A stretch of 64,000 nt of DNA. It comes from Nymphaea colorata (lineage: Eukaryota > Streptophyta > Magnoliopsida > Nymphaeales > Nymphaeaceae). How positions within the stretch are numbered: the first letter of the stretch is position 1; each line of letters starts with the position of its first letter. The translations under genes were made by a program, and so were the position numbers. The notes beneath the pieces are model-generated. The model was not told the origin of the DNA and ran no database searches. It saw nothing but the letters and a program-made list of their open reading frames with translations. The stretch covers positions 19,645,002-19,709,001 of the forward strand of contig NC_045148.1 of the NCBI RefSeq assembly GCF_008831285.2, read 5' to 3'. Below, piece by piece: positions 11,525-23,164 of the stretch.

Positions 11525-13200
11525 CTTTCAGTATGCTAAAATGCCTGGTTTATTGGACCCATTACAAGCTTCAATTCAAGAATAGACCACAACCCGTTGC
11601 TAAACAGCAACATATTTGATGCATAGTCACATACAAAATATATTTCGACACTAACATAACCTTGATAGATAGTAGATTTTCAAATAGAAGTTGATTGGTA
11701 ATGCTGGATAAAAGATGAGGTGAACATGATGTCAGTGTAATATGATATATTTACCTGAAATTATTAGATTTGGAGTAAGAATTGTAACAACTCCGGATTC
11801 TAGACCAATTGCATAACAATTTCTTTAAGTGTGTAAAAGTAGAGTGCAGCTTAGACTCTAAATCAATAGTTTTAAAGCACAACATAACAGAGCATATCCT
11901 TCTATTTGAAAGAAGTTAAACCTTGCTTGCAAAAATTTTGATTTACCTTTTATCTTTATGCTCCTGAAATTTTATAATACTCCTATATGGCCAAATACAT
12001 TAGTAGAGTTAAAAGCCTATGAACTGCATCGATGTCTTAAGAATTTAAACATGTCTTTCTTGAACCAAACGAACAAGCTACACTATGTCTGTGTTAGGGA
12101 CCAGGTCCTGGATCACAGGTCAGGGCCATTAGACTGACCCCGGAACAAGTATAAATAAGGGTTGCGTAGCTGTAATTAGGGTATCGCAGAAATTATTGGG
12201 TGTTCCTCTGGGAGGAGAAACCCTAAACTGGAGATTAGGGATGATTGTGTGCATGGAGCTTGGGTTTTCCTCTTGTAAGGGCTCATCAAGGTTAGTGGTG
12301 GATAACAGTATGTAACATCAAATTTCTATATTCTTTCATGCTTACAGTGACATGTACAAACTTGTACACAATGAGTTAGAAGACCTTTTCATGAATGGTA
12401 AGAGAGCTGAAACTGCCTCTTGCAGATGATTAGACGTAAACTCCTGGAGAAAATAAATTTTCACCTTATAGGCTTGCCCCTGAGATGATAAAAAAAATTT
12501 AGCATGTGGCAAGCTATTGTAATTCATTATGAGACAAGGACCAGATGTTCAAGTTAAGGCCTTAAGGCTGCTAAAGATGGATAGAGAAGGAACCATCACA
12601 CAAACCTCCACAAAAGAATGACAATTTTCTTACTGGAAAGTCTCCAAGGAATATTTGTTGTTAAGGTTTAGGGATGTACAGCCATCGCTAACAATGGTAT
12701 ATGTTTTTTTTGGGCCATCATGTATGGCACCTAAGCTAGATACATGAGCATCACAAAAATGCTGTGATGAGCCTTTCTTGGTCCTCATTAAGCTTCTGAT
12801 TGAGCCTTATTTCAAGGACTATTCAGATAGAACTGAAGGAACATTTAATTTTCATATTTGATGTTGAAGACAAAAGAAATTAGATACAGTCAACTGATGC
12901 ACAAAGCAAAGTCTTTAGTATCCATTCCTTTTTTATATGCGAGTTGAATGCACTCTAACATTAATCATATCAGCACAACAACAGATAAAGCAAGAAGAAA
13001 ACAGAGGAGCCTCATCATTCTTAAATAAATTATATGATCTATATTTTAGTTTATGTAACTTGTCAAAATCATATGATTTTTAACATAGCAAGTGTTTAAG
13101 AGCAACTCTCTACAAAAGATAATGAAACTCATAGAGCAAAGCACCGTGAGAGGCTGCAAAGTGCAAACAGGTTAAAAAACTTCACCTTGCTTCCCCACAG
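11525..13200 (-). repeat. Right arm of the long inverted repeat
   Basis: Read on the minus strand this matches 1-2145: the end TTGCTTCCCCACAG near 13200 pairs with base 1, and CTTTCAGTATGC near 11525 pairs with about 2140. Relative to the left arm it lacks about 1 kb (left 573-1558; junction near 12655) and carries a 216-bp solo LTR at 12092-12307. The arms are separated by about 9.4 kb. Confidence 0.85.
12092..12307. mobile_element. Solo LTR (216 bp) inside the inverted-repeat arm
   Basis: The segment begins TGTTAGGGACC and ends GGATAACA, the TG...CA form of an LTR. It contains a TATA-like GTATAAATAAGGG. It is flanked by GTCTG (12087-12091) and GTATG (12308-12312), a 5-bp target duplication with one mismatch. 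The left arm of the inverted repeat has the same locus without the insertion, with a single GTCTG, so this is a clean empty-site comparison. Its small size would fit a TRIM or small Copia family. Confidence 0.85.
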
Positions 13201-14087
13201 CATAAATGGCAAATGGATCCAATAAAAGAGTTCAGTACTTTAGACCATTAGCCATTCTACAAATCAGAGATGTGTCTACCACCGTACTTCATTTTTCATG
13301 GCCTATAACAAGCAGATATGAAATGGTCACCCATCTTTTGGTGACAAAATTATCCCTTCATTTCTAGCTTGTCTAATGTTGAAAAACTCTAAACTAATAA
13401 GCTGCAAGCATTAAAATGCCAAGACTTAGGTACTTGAAAAACTGCAGCATAACAAGCAAGTCCCGATGCTGATTCCTTGACAACCAACGCAGATGGGCCA
13501 CAGGGAATGCTAACAACTATATGCCTGTGAACTTTTTTGCTTATCAATTTTTTTTCCTTCCACAGAAAATAACTCTTCTTTTCAGTTCTTCATCTTTTCT
13601 TGATAGACCGAATTTATGGTTGATATGATAGTGTGACAACTGCATTTCAGGCTTTTCAGCTGTTAAAAACAAATTGTAGACACTTGACTGTATGACCTTT
13701 GTATACATCTATCGCATTTGTATTTGCAAATTGACATTTGATGCAATCATTCTTTCTGTGCAGGGTAAGAACATTTTGTGCCATCTGATCACTGTGCGAA
13801 CTTCCTTTGAAAAAGCTCAAATACAATGATCTCTATCCTAAATGCATACACTTTCATGCTTAACATGATTCATGTCCACTACCACCAACAACATCAGGAG
13901 CTTCAATAAAGAACATATGCAGGACAACATGGATATTTTCGATTTACCCGCCAAGAACTGAAATCCAGAAGTAGATACAAAGAACAACTATCATATTTTC
14001 TAATTTCTAAAAAAGCACGAGGACAAAAATCTAACAGTAAAGAGAAAGTACAAAGTCGAAAAGGAAAGATAAAAAAAATGACACTGT
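13201..14087. other. Intergenic stretch without a recognised gene
   Basis: AT-rich sequence with short ORFs only. No repeat shared with other parts of the window was noticed. Confidence 0.5.
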
Positions 14088-14183
14088 GGCGGCTTTCATC
14101 TCATGCACAAGCTCATCAAACCAATTATTGAGCCCATTGAATCTATTGATGTTCTGGTGATCTTCCCAAGTTACTTCAGGCTC
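14088..14183 (-). pseudogene. Prefoldin subunit 4-like exon relic
   Basis: One minus-strand frame reads [15 protein letters not shown] followed by [15 protein letters not shown]. This closely resembles the N-terminal helix region of plant prefoldin subunit 4, a subunit of the hexameric chaperone that hands unfolded actin and tubulin to the CCT chaperonin. The stretch is about the length of one exon and stays in frame within a longer ORF. No other prefoldin exon (the beta hairpins or the C-terminal coiled coil) was recognised nearby. It looks like a captured or left-over exon rather than a working gene; an exon of a gene with very large introns cannot be excluded. Confidence 0.5.
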
Positions 14184-14639
14184 CATTCCATGTACGTAAT
14201 CATAGTCCATTACTACAGTAGGAAGCTTCTTGCTTTGGTGAGTTAAAAATTGCACCAAGGCAGCCACATACTTCATACTCATGCACGACATATCTAACAA
14301 ATTCAGTAGGTATGAATAACCTCATGAAGCAACGAACAACAAGGTTTAAGCGACGCAATGAGAAACAATGCACAAAACACAAAAGAGATCTGTCGCATTC
14401 CTCGGCTTAAAGCCCAAAGCCACAGCAATGAAGGAAGCTAGGGTTTTCTGAACAAGAGAGAGAGAGGATTGATCCTCATACCTCCGTGCTCCCCCATCGG
14501 CAACACTGACCCTTTTTCTGCTTCTGTCTATCCAGCATAAGTCGTCAAGTGGAGGAAGTCTCTCTCTTTAACATCTCCTTAATGTTTGCCCCATGAACAA
14601 ATCCACTGGCATTCTTGATGGCTGTCTGTAATGGCTAGA

Positions 14640-15550
14640 TGCCTTGAGGCTGGCTGAGAAGAACTCTACAAGCGAGAAAACGACATTGCTTCCGATCTCG
14701 TGATCTAGGATGAGATCGCGTTCGAGTGGGCAGGGGAGGCGCCTCTATTTGCTCTCCGCATCGACAGATGAGGGAATCAAGTGGAGGAAAGGAGTCCTGG
14801 CTCTGGAGGCCTGGATCTCTTGTACTTCTTCTCATTGGCAAGAACCTCGTGATGTTGAAAGGCTGCAGAATGGGGGAAGCACGGAAAGGCGATGCACATT
14901 CACGGCATCACAGATGCGGATCCCTCTTTCTCTCCTCCTTGAAAATATTTGCCTTCTCTTATTATCTTATACAAATATTCAGCTAGAAGAGTTACGACTT
15001 TTACCATTTTATCCACCACAGACCTTTCCATGGGAATGATCGTGGCAGAAGCTATCTTTCATTGTAGTCGACCCACGAGCAAGCTGAACCAAGTAAAAGA
15101 GAATCGAGGACAGGCCTTGACGCTCTGCTGGTATATCTCCCATGAAATACATCTAGAAACACCAAGAAAGAAATCTGACTCAGGATCCCTCAATTCTCCC
15201 ATGAGATAATGAATAACACAACAAAATATCTACAAAGAACACAACACTGCCATATGGATAAGAGAGCAAGAGATGACCCACCTTGTCTCCTGCAAATCGC
15301 TAAGATTGAAGCCCACCAAAATGGCGAACAAAGTAATAGAAGCAACGATGGCGTTGAAGCCCTGCTGGTATCTGCGTATGAGCCATGAGACACTGGAGAC
15401 ACCCGACGCCCCTATGTCCGCGAGATTATCATCCCGCTCCTTCGGATCCTCGCTACCGGATGAAACTGGCAGCGGCGGCGGCCACCATTAGCCTCTGCAC
15501 ATACTCTGTCATTCCCAAATGACATCCCTTCTGCACACACTGGGGGGTGG

Positions 15551-15603
<53 letters not shown>

Positions 15604-15850
15604 CGTAGGTCGGCGCACATATGATCAAATTGGTGAATGGCTCCATTTGACTTCCAACGGCTCTATAGTCGTGCCATTCGCAGAACTTACCGCCTCCACG
15701 ACTCCACGTGCTTTGGTGGTTCAAATTTAACACTCTCTCCATTCATCGACATGTTAACTGAAACCCGCAACGCACGTCGGCCGTCGGCCGCCGGCCACCT
15801 CCGACGACCACAATTGATGAGCTGGGTTTTAGGCACAACGCTGTGGTGAT
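14640..15850. other. GC-richer stretch with overlapping short ORFs
   Basis: Base composition is higher in G+C than the surroundings and several ORFs of 60-109 codons overlap on both strands. None carries a motif that I recognise and they compete with one another. Part of it (about 15130-15300) is related to the repeated units at 8640-9255. It could be a 5' region or decayed coding DNA. Confidence 0.3.
15553..15599 (+). repeat. GA microsatellite
   Basis: An uninterrupted GA run of about 46 bases. Confidence 0.95.
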
Positions 15851-16244
15851 CAGTTTATTAACATTACATCTCTCCATGTGCTGATTTGCAAAATGAATTA
15901 GAACTTGATCTCCACTGGATATGGGCTACGACTGTGACCGACAATCTAATGTTGGCATTCATTCAAAACATTCTGTTCCTCTCTTGCCAATAATCTAAAT
16001 CCAAAACAGCATCACTCAAACTAATCCACTATTTCTGTTACAAATGCGCACGCACAAACATACCCAATGCATGGATAACGTCTTGTAGTTTTAAACGGCG
16101 AAGTTGATCGAGCAAGTGTGAGGTCCAAACATGTGATATGCTGTAGAATGATTTAGACATCACGAAATGAGAACACATGCTACTGTGATTGCATCACATA
16201 GTCACAAATAACGTCTGGAGTTTTAAATGACGAGGTGTTTCAAA

Positions 16245-16470
16245 AGTATAATAGGGTGAACTTGAAAAAAAAATACAATAAATTTTTGAAAAGCTAAAAA
16301 TAAGAGAAAAAATAAATAAATAAGAAACTAATAACACCAACATCAAAAGATAAATAGATTTACAACAAATAAAAATAAAAAATGAAAAAAAAATGTTTAG
16401 GATTTAAAAAACTGAAAAAACTAAAAAAAACGAGTTTAAAACACATGTTCTTAGTTTTTAACGTTTTTTC
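16245..16470. repeat. Second copy of the A-rich repeat
   Basis: Shares AATAAGAAACTAATAACACC, AGATAAATAGATTTACAACA and AATAAAAAATGAAAAAAAA with the copy at 9985-10215. It is preceded by two short related words (AACGTCTTGTAGTTTTAAA near 16079 and AACGTCTGGAGTTTTAAA near 16209). It is likely part of an unidentified transposon family. Confidence 0.5.
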
Positions 16471-16689
16471 AAAAAATGTTGTTTTTTAAATTTTAAACAA
16501 CTATTTAATATATCACATTTAAAAAAAACATGTTTTCTCTAACTATGATCCTAAATAATGGACAGATGGCTGAAATATAATACATGAAAATAGTAAGCAG
16601 TAACGTTGAATGTAATCCAACCGCAAAGTTCACATGTTACATGTTTAATTTATTTCGCATGCAGAAGATCTAGAACCGGGTACGCGATC

Positions 16690-17170
16690 AAAGTGAGATT
16701 AACATGAATTCAGGACTACAATAAGAGAGCCATGGTTTCAACTTTTGGCGCCCTTCATTGAGATCAGCCGATGTAAGGCGGCCTGGTTCGGTGGGTTCGG
16801 GCGTAAATTCCATGAACCAGTCACGTTTCGGACGCGGCCAATTAACGCGAGCATACAACGGAAAGGAAGTTGTGTGTCGATGGCGAGGCGGCCAGAAGAG
16901 AAAGAAAGCAGCGTCCTTCGTTTGTCCACTCGGGAGGGAATGGACAGAGCGGGGCGGGACAAAAAAACAAACGAGGAAAAGCAAAAGTCATTCAAGTGTC
17001 CCCGCTGTACGGGCGAACCAAGTCCTGTCCCGCCTCATGGAGGTAGAAAGCACGAAACCACATCCCCGAGACAGAGATTCGAGAGCCTTCATGCCATGCG
17101 CGCCCCACTCACCCCAGCTCACATGAGGCTGTCCATCGTCCCGTCCACCACCTCTCCTGTTCTTTCAAAT
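16690..17170. other. GC-richer island with a 153-codon ORF of unknown status
   Basis: An ORF of 153 codons runs on the plus strand (16745-17206), overlapped by a 122-codon plus-strand ORF and two minus-strand ORFs of 85-98 codons. The composition is basic and Arg/Lys-rich in several frames. This is what a G+C-rich non-coding stretch lacking stop codons gives. No domain is recognised and no start context stands out. Confidence 0.2.
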
Positions 17171-18596
17171 ACATATATATACATATTCAATTTGATTCAG
17201 ATCTAATTTACTTTTAAACAATTATCATATATCTAATTCCCTTACATTTTGAAAATAGGCTTAAAATAGGCCAAATTTGAATGTAAAAATCAGATTCCGT
17301 TTGTGCAATCGGATTTTGGATTTGGATTTAAATATGACTTTTTTTTTCGTATTTGAATTCAAATATGTGAATATAAAAAAAAAATATAATTAAAGGTATT
17401 TTTGATTTCGAATTCAATCGGTTGGCATCCATATGCATAAACATATAATACTTTTATCACTTTATGATGTGCAACGGCGGCCAGTACAAATTATTATAAC
17501 AACGTTTTTGTTCGTCTTCTGCAAATAGCGTCTGTATATATACATATATAGCTGCGTTTTGGAGATTACTGTATTTATTTGTTTGAATCACATATCCAAA
17601 CAACTACATGGTTAAAGGAATAGACTGAAATCTGATTTGCGGATCTGGTTTTATGAGGATTCAAAATTCAATGCTCCAACTGTCTATTAAAGTTGGAGGC
17701 TGAAGTGGCCAATCGGTCACTTGACAGCCAAAGTTACATGATCAGATTCAACACCTTCCTACTAAATGGTTGAATAGCTGCAGATTATAATTTTGTTGCT
17801 GATGGCACTATAAACCGCTTACGATAAACTACTGCTGAACCACAAACCGTCAGTAATGCTCATGTGACGATTATATGTATAAGCCAAAGTTGTCAGCAAA
17901 GCCTTACGACAGCGTGGGCCATGGTCCCATCCCAATGAATTGAAAAATAAAATTATATTGAAAAAATTGAAAATTTTTAATTGCGGAATGTATTATTTAG
18001 ATTCTTAACCCCATCAGAATCTAAAGGTTTGAAATCTTGGTCAAGCCCTACACGTAAATAGTAAGTACAAAAAGTTTCGTGGAGGTCGTTTTATTAATCA
18101 TTAATTATTAATATTTAACTATCTAACAACATTTTCAACATCTTGTCAACTTGATTTTTTTTTTATTTTTTGATGTCATTTCCATACTCCCCACCCCCAC
18201 AGCTCCCACCTCTCTCTCTCCCCCATATAATAGATCCAAAGTGATAAATCAGGAAAAGAATTTTTGGTGCCCATTTTTCTCATTTCATATTGGTGCCCAT
18301 TAAAATTAAAAAAATTTAGAATGAATACTTCGTAGTCAAAATTTTTTAATTCAGCCGGACGATTGGGTAGAGTGAAACATCACCTGAAAAGCATATTGAT
18401 TGAAACATTAAGTCATTAAAAATTAGCTTTTGCAGTTTGAACGTGCATCCTAACCCTTTTGTGGGCTTTGCTCATGAAGTGACATGACGGCAATTCAAAG
18501 TTGCGAGTGTTTCTTCCTCTTCATTTATTGGCTATTAGAGTGCAAGTTAAAGAACAATCCCCGTGATTGACGTGTGGTCACAAAGAATGAATACTT
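17171..18596. other. AT-rich intergenic stretch
   Basis: Nothing recognisable apart from short TA runs (17165-17180, 17535-17550). Confidence 0.5.
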
Positions 18597-18930
18597 AAGG
18601 ATGTTTGATGAGACCAGGATTGTGGATTTTGAGAACCTAAATTTTTATTTTTGATGAAATAGAAATTGTATTATCAAATAAAAAATTTTGATTCTGGAAT
18701 TATAGGTTCACTCTTGAATCTGAATTCTAGAATTGTGATTCTAGGGGTCGAAATTTTAATTTTGGAATTTTTCTATCCCTCTTTAAATACATGTCACGAT
18801 GGTTTTAATTCTTCAATTCCAAAATTATTTATGTTTTATCAAACATGTCAATTTCAATTCTGGAATCAAAATTTTAGACTATCAAACACAAAAGGAAACT
18901 AACTTTGGAATTTTCGTTTCAATTCAAGTT
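18597..18930 (-). mobile_element. MITE copy related to 26581-26967, one end lost
   Basis: The left edge AAGGATGTTTGATGAG corresponds to the reverse complement of the right terminus of the element at 26581-26967. Internal words GGAATTATAGG, GAATTGTGATTC, TCTGGAATCAAAATTTTA and CTATCAAACAC match in the same order. The right terminus is not recognisable, so it is truncated or diverged. The two copies lie in opposite orientation. Confidence 0.7.
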
Positions 18931-19620
18931 TGAGCTGGAACTTCTGTCTAAAGTTTTAATTACAGGATAAAAATTATGTAAGACACTGCTTTCCAAGAAG
19001 ATGCAGTAAGAGAAACATGAGGATACTCGCTCATCATAAATCTTTTTCTTGGTTGATTTGAATATCAATTTCATATTTCTGGCATACCACACTCTCCTTT
19101 GGAGTTTACGTAATTCCCTCGTTATGTATTTTCACAAGCAGGAATGAGATTAGACAGATTCCTACCAGTTTGAATGCCCACGGAATTGGCATGCACTTTT
19201 CCAACTTTTCTTTTGGCCCTTTTGAGTGACAAGTTAAAACTCATTGATTTAACAACCAAGGGAGGCAAGACAAAAGAGATCGTCATGTATTAGTTAGTTT
19301 CCTGTCATGTTTACATGATACAGACATGGGTATATCTTATTAGAATCAGATCCATTTACATCTATAAACCTGCTGACGTAACCCGATTTTAATAAAAATA
19401 CATGAAATATATAAATTCAATATATATATATATAAAACATTTATAATGAAAAAATGTGTAAAAATATAATAAAATTATATACTATACATATTATTAGGCC
19501 GAGTAGGGCCCAACCCAGAATTTATCGAGCTGCCTCATGTTTGCCCAGGAACCAAAGCCCATCAGGTACTTGGCTCGATGTTCGATACCTTGGCTTTTAT
19601 TTGGTTATAATTGCCAAGCA

Positions 19621-19717
19621 ATTGATGGAAACCAAGCTAAGAGAGTGAACTATGTTCTTAAAACATCCCATGGCTCATTTCTTCTTGGTCTCATCTCTTA
19701 GCTTGGTTTCCATCAAT
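19621..19717. repeat. Perfect 24-bp inverted repeat (hairpin) at the LINE edge
   Basis: Bases 19621-19644 and 19694-19717 are exact reverse complements of each other (core GGAAACCAAGCTAAG) with a 49-base loop. The right stem ends two bases before the first LINE coding sequence at 19720. The loop contains the 19-bp word TGGCTCATTTCTTCTTGGT (19671-19689), which also occurs inside the LINE at 21165-21183. Confidence 0.9.
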
Positions 19718-19719
19718 GA

Positions 19720-21523
19720 CAGTGTTCCAAGGCCTTTGATTCGGTTAGTTGGGAGTTCCTTTCAGACCTCTTCACTCGTCTTGTTTTTGGTCCATCGTTT
19801 CGTCAGTGGATCCTCTCACTCGTCATTGGGGCCCAGCTTACGGTCTCCTTCAATGGGTTGTGTGGCGAATTTTTTTGTCTCGGTCACGGCCTCCGACAAG
19901 GTTGTCCGCTATCACCTTTGCTTTTCAACTTAGTTATCGAGTGCTTTTCTGCTTTATTTCGTCACGCGATTGTCGTTGGTTTCATCACTCCACATTCACT
20001 ACCTCACTTGCAGGCCTTCTCCACTCTCCAATATGCAGACGATTTTCTCTTGTTTGGCACTGCTTCTCGCCAACAGATTGTGAGAACTTGGCTCATCCTT
20101 CGAGTTTTTGAGCTCGTCTCTGGTCTTTCTATTAATTCCTCGAAGTGTCACCTTTCTCTCATTCACGCGGATTCGGCCACGGTGCTTCTTGCAGAAGCTT
20201 GTTTTGGGTGCAAGGCTGCTGGCCTGCCCATGGACTACTTGGGTCTTCAGATTACATTGTCGCCTCCTCCTTTTGGGATGGTGTGGAGAAGAAGCTGTCG
20301 GATCGCCTCCATTGTTTGTAGGAAAAAATGCTTTCCCTGTCAGGACGTATTACCCTTGCTAAGCACTGTCTTGCATTTATCCCGCTTCATGCTTTGGCGG
20401 TCTTTCGACCTCTTGCGGTTGTACTGAGAAGGTTTGACAAGATCATTCATAATTTTATTTGGGATGGTGATCGCCCTTCGGATTGTCTTGCGCGTTTGGA
20501 TATGGTTGCTCTTCCGCGTCATCTTGGGGGTACTGGGATTACCAACCTTAGTCGGGCGTGTGAGTCATCTTTTTGTTCTTGGTGGTGGCGTTTGGCAACT
20601 GAGTTTTCTCCAATCTCCTTTTTCATTTGTTCCAAATATGACATATCTTCCCCTAGTGATTGGAATATTTTCATCTCTCACACCTCTCCTTCACACTTTT
20701 GGAGCGGTCTGCTTTCTGCCCTTCCTCTTTTCCTCCGCCTTGCTGACCTCCCAATGCTCGGCCCACCCTTTCTGGCCTCTTTCGTCTTCCCGTGAATTCA
20801 CTTTTTCTTCTTGTTACCTGGCCTCCTTTGGTTCTTCCGTTGTGTCGCTTCCACCCCGGTCTCTTTGGTCTCCTAGTCCCTCTCATCGTGCTGTTGCTTT
20901 TGTCTGGTTTTTCATTGCTGGTCACATCAATACTTTTGACCACCTACAGCGTCTTGGTATTAGTTTAGCTAACCAATGTCCCCTCTGTTTCGCCGCGGTT
21001 GAGTTTCGGGTTCACCTTTTTATCTCTTGTCCTTTCTTCTATAGTGTCCTTACCTCTGCATGGCCTTCCTTCGTTAACAACCTCTCAAACCCACCATCCA
21101 TTCGCCTTTTTTTCATCTTTTGTCTTCTTACCTGTCTTTTACCTGGGGTCGTGTGTAGAGGTTGTGGCTCATTTCTTCTTGGTGACGCATTTGGGAAGAG
21201 CGCAACAACAGAGTATTCAGGAACACATTCTCATCGTCGGAGTCTGTGGCACGCCTTGTGCAGGGAGATGTTCATTTTGTTTTTCGGCTACGGTGCCATC
21301 CTTCGTCTACTGCTGGGTGACTCTACTGTTCCGTCTGTCCACTCTCTCTCCATCTCTCTTATTACGTTTTATTGTGATACTAACTTATATATTCTTTTTT
21401 TATATTTCGTTTCTGTGGTCTGCTTATGTACTTAAGGGACTTCTTGTCCCCAAATTTTGCTATATATATTTCCATTTTATCGGCTTAAAACATTTCTCTT
21501 TCTCTCTTTTAATTGGTCTATGA
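19720..21523 (+). mobile_element. LINE (non-LTR retrotransposon), 5'-truncated and frame-broken
   Basis: The sequence opens in mid reverse transcriptase: KAFDSVSWEFL, then GLRQGCPLSPLLFN, then the catalytic YADD at about 20032-20043, in one frame from 19720 to about 20277. A frameshift and a stop follow. The RT thumb and connection region continues in another frame from 20328 (LSGRITLAKHCLA, WDGDRPSDCLARLD). The zf-RVT zinc-binding tail (GHINTFDHLQRLG, NQCPLCFA) is in a third frame up to about 21060. The endonuclease and ORF1 are absent. The 3' end TTTTATCGGCTT with a pyrimidine-rich tail matches the LINE at 37431-38872. By family it would copy RNA by target-primed reverse transcription; this copy is dead. 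Confidence 0.9.
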
Positions 21524-22111
21524 TCTCGATTTTGGTGCAAGTCTAATTTCATTGTCAAGTTCTACCATTTCTGCATGTTCAAGCTTCGAAACCCACTCTT
21601 GAACGCAAACTCGATCATGGTCGCAAGCTAGGAAAGGGAAAATGACTGACCTCCTTGTAAAGCAATTAATACTGTGAAAGTTGAGTTCATCTCGTATCGG
21701 AATCCTAAACGATACGTCATATTGGCCGATACATATCAACCTCCGTGATCAGCCTTTAATAACGTCGCCTGTTTCGTTCCCGATTTTTGCAGTCGGTGCT
21801 CTCTTTAGTTTACAATTCCTAAACATAACTATAACAATTAATTAATCTTGTTAAGTTTTACAAAATTGTCATTTCCAGGCCTACATTTTTGTTGATAAAA
21901 AGGATCATACATATCATTAAAAATATCAAGCATCGGCTTGAAGTGAAACTTCCGTTAACAAGTGAAACAAAAGAACTTCAGTAATATTCGATCTAACCGT
22001 AAGTTATATTTCCAATTTTTTGCTGGAATTTTCTTGTTTTTAACAATAGTTTACTTAATTCAAGTCCTTATTAGATAGTCTTTATGAAGTGTGTGGCTTT
22101 TGTTAATAGAA
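21524..22111. other. Intergenic stretch without a recognised gene
   Basis: Only short ORFs. No element end other than the flanking LINE and MITE is recognised. Confidence 0.5.
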
Positions 22112-22432
22112 CTAAGCCTGGCATCGGGCTGATCCAACATTTAAAACTTTGGCCCGGTCTGAACCGACTCCAAAACCCAATCTTGAACCCTCCATAGGCC
22201 CACCTTGATTAAACTAAAAGTTTATTTTTAATATAAATAATTAATTATAATAAAATATTATAAATATATAAATTAATAAAAAAATTTAAAACTAATTATC
22301 AGACCCGATTCGAGTTTATCGGTCCATTCAGGCTAGCCCGATAACAAGTCGAGCCAGGTCTCATTTTTTTTGGGCCAGGGCTCGAGCCCTAGCCGGGCCG
22401 GGCAGCCGGCGGTAGCTCCGCCGCTGCCATAC
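22112..22432. mobile_element. Second hAT-type MITE, about 321 bp
   Basis: Left end (C)TAAGCCTGGCATCGGGC; right end reverse-complemented gives TAAGTATGGCAGCGGCGG, an imperfect inverted repeat. Both resemble the ends of the 9260-9755 element. TTAATAGAA occurs at 22103-22111 and 22433-22441, giving an 8-9 bp target duplication whose exact boundary is ambiguous. The GGGCCGGGC-type subterminal words are present. No coding capacity. Confidence 0.8.
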
Positions 22433-23164
22433 TTAATAGAAATGCAAAAGTAACCTTTTTTCAAATTCTAAATCAAAACGTACACGCCTATCAAGTTTCC
22501 TTTCACTTATGGCCCCTGCTTTCAGCTGGTATAATTAATTTTTTTAGCAAATAGAGTAGCAGTGCCATCCTTCATTTCTGATTTTGTTTTGAGAAAAAAT
22601 TGTTCTTGGATTTCTTTTTCATTTTTGACATGATTTTTTTTGTTACTATATATTATATTCTTTTATCCATGAAACTTACGCTTTCCTACACATCGCGTAG
22701 CTACGCCTTGCTGCACTGGCTTAGCGCTCGCCTTCTTGTGCTTTACAAGAAGATCACGCCTCGTGCTGCTGAAGCCAACGATTTGTCGCCTACCAGTCAC
22801 TCGTCCAAAAACAGTGCACCACATTCCTTCGGGCTCTACAAGAACACTTCATTTGACGAATGTCAGCCTGCGCCTACTGTAGAATAGCCAGCATGACTGC
22901 TTGTATAAATTATTGAAGATTTCTCAAACTGTTTGAAGATCTTGCATACCCAAAATATGTGAAAAATATTTCCCAAGCAGTCATGTTAAAAGGCCGCCAT
23001 TTGCGATGATCATTCTTTTGCTCGATGAGCTTCACAAGTTCAATTATGCCAACGAATGCACAACATTTAAATCACATGTTTAAAATGGTTCTTGAGATGG
23101 ACTCATGCATAAATATTTCAAGCATTATTTGTTTTAGCATTCTTGGCTGGTAAAATTTTAAAGC
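22433..23164. other. Stretch with one unexplained GC-richer ORF
   Basis: A plus-strand ORF of 95 codons (22600-22887) ends in a G+C-richer 72-codon portion starting at an internal Met (MKLTLSYTSRSYALLHWL). I do not recognise the product, and its codon mix differs from the AT-rich flanks. It may be a fragment of a captured gene. No splice signals or neighbours support it as a working gene. Confidence 0.2.

Noticed and set aside
16745-17206. 153-codon ORF on the plus strand
   Set aside because: Overlapped by three other ORFs in other frames and strands. No domain, no intron signals, arginine/lysine-rich by composition.
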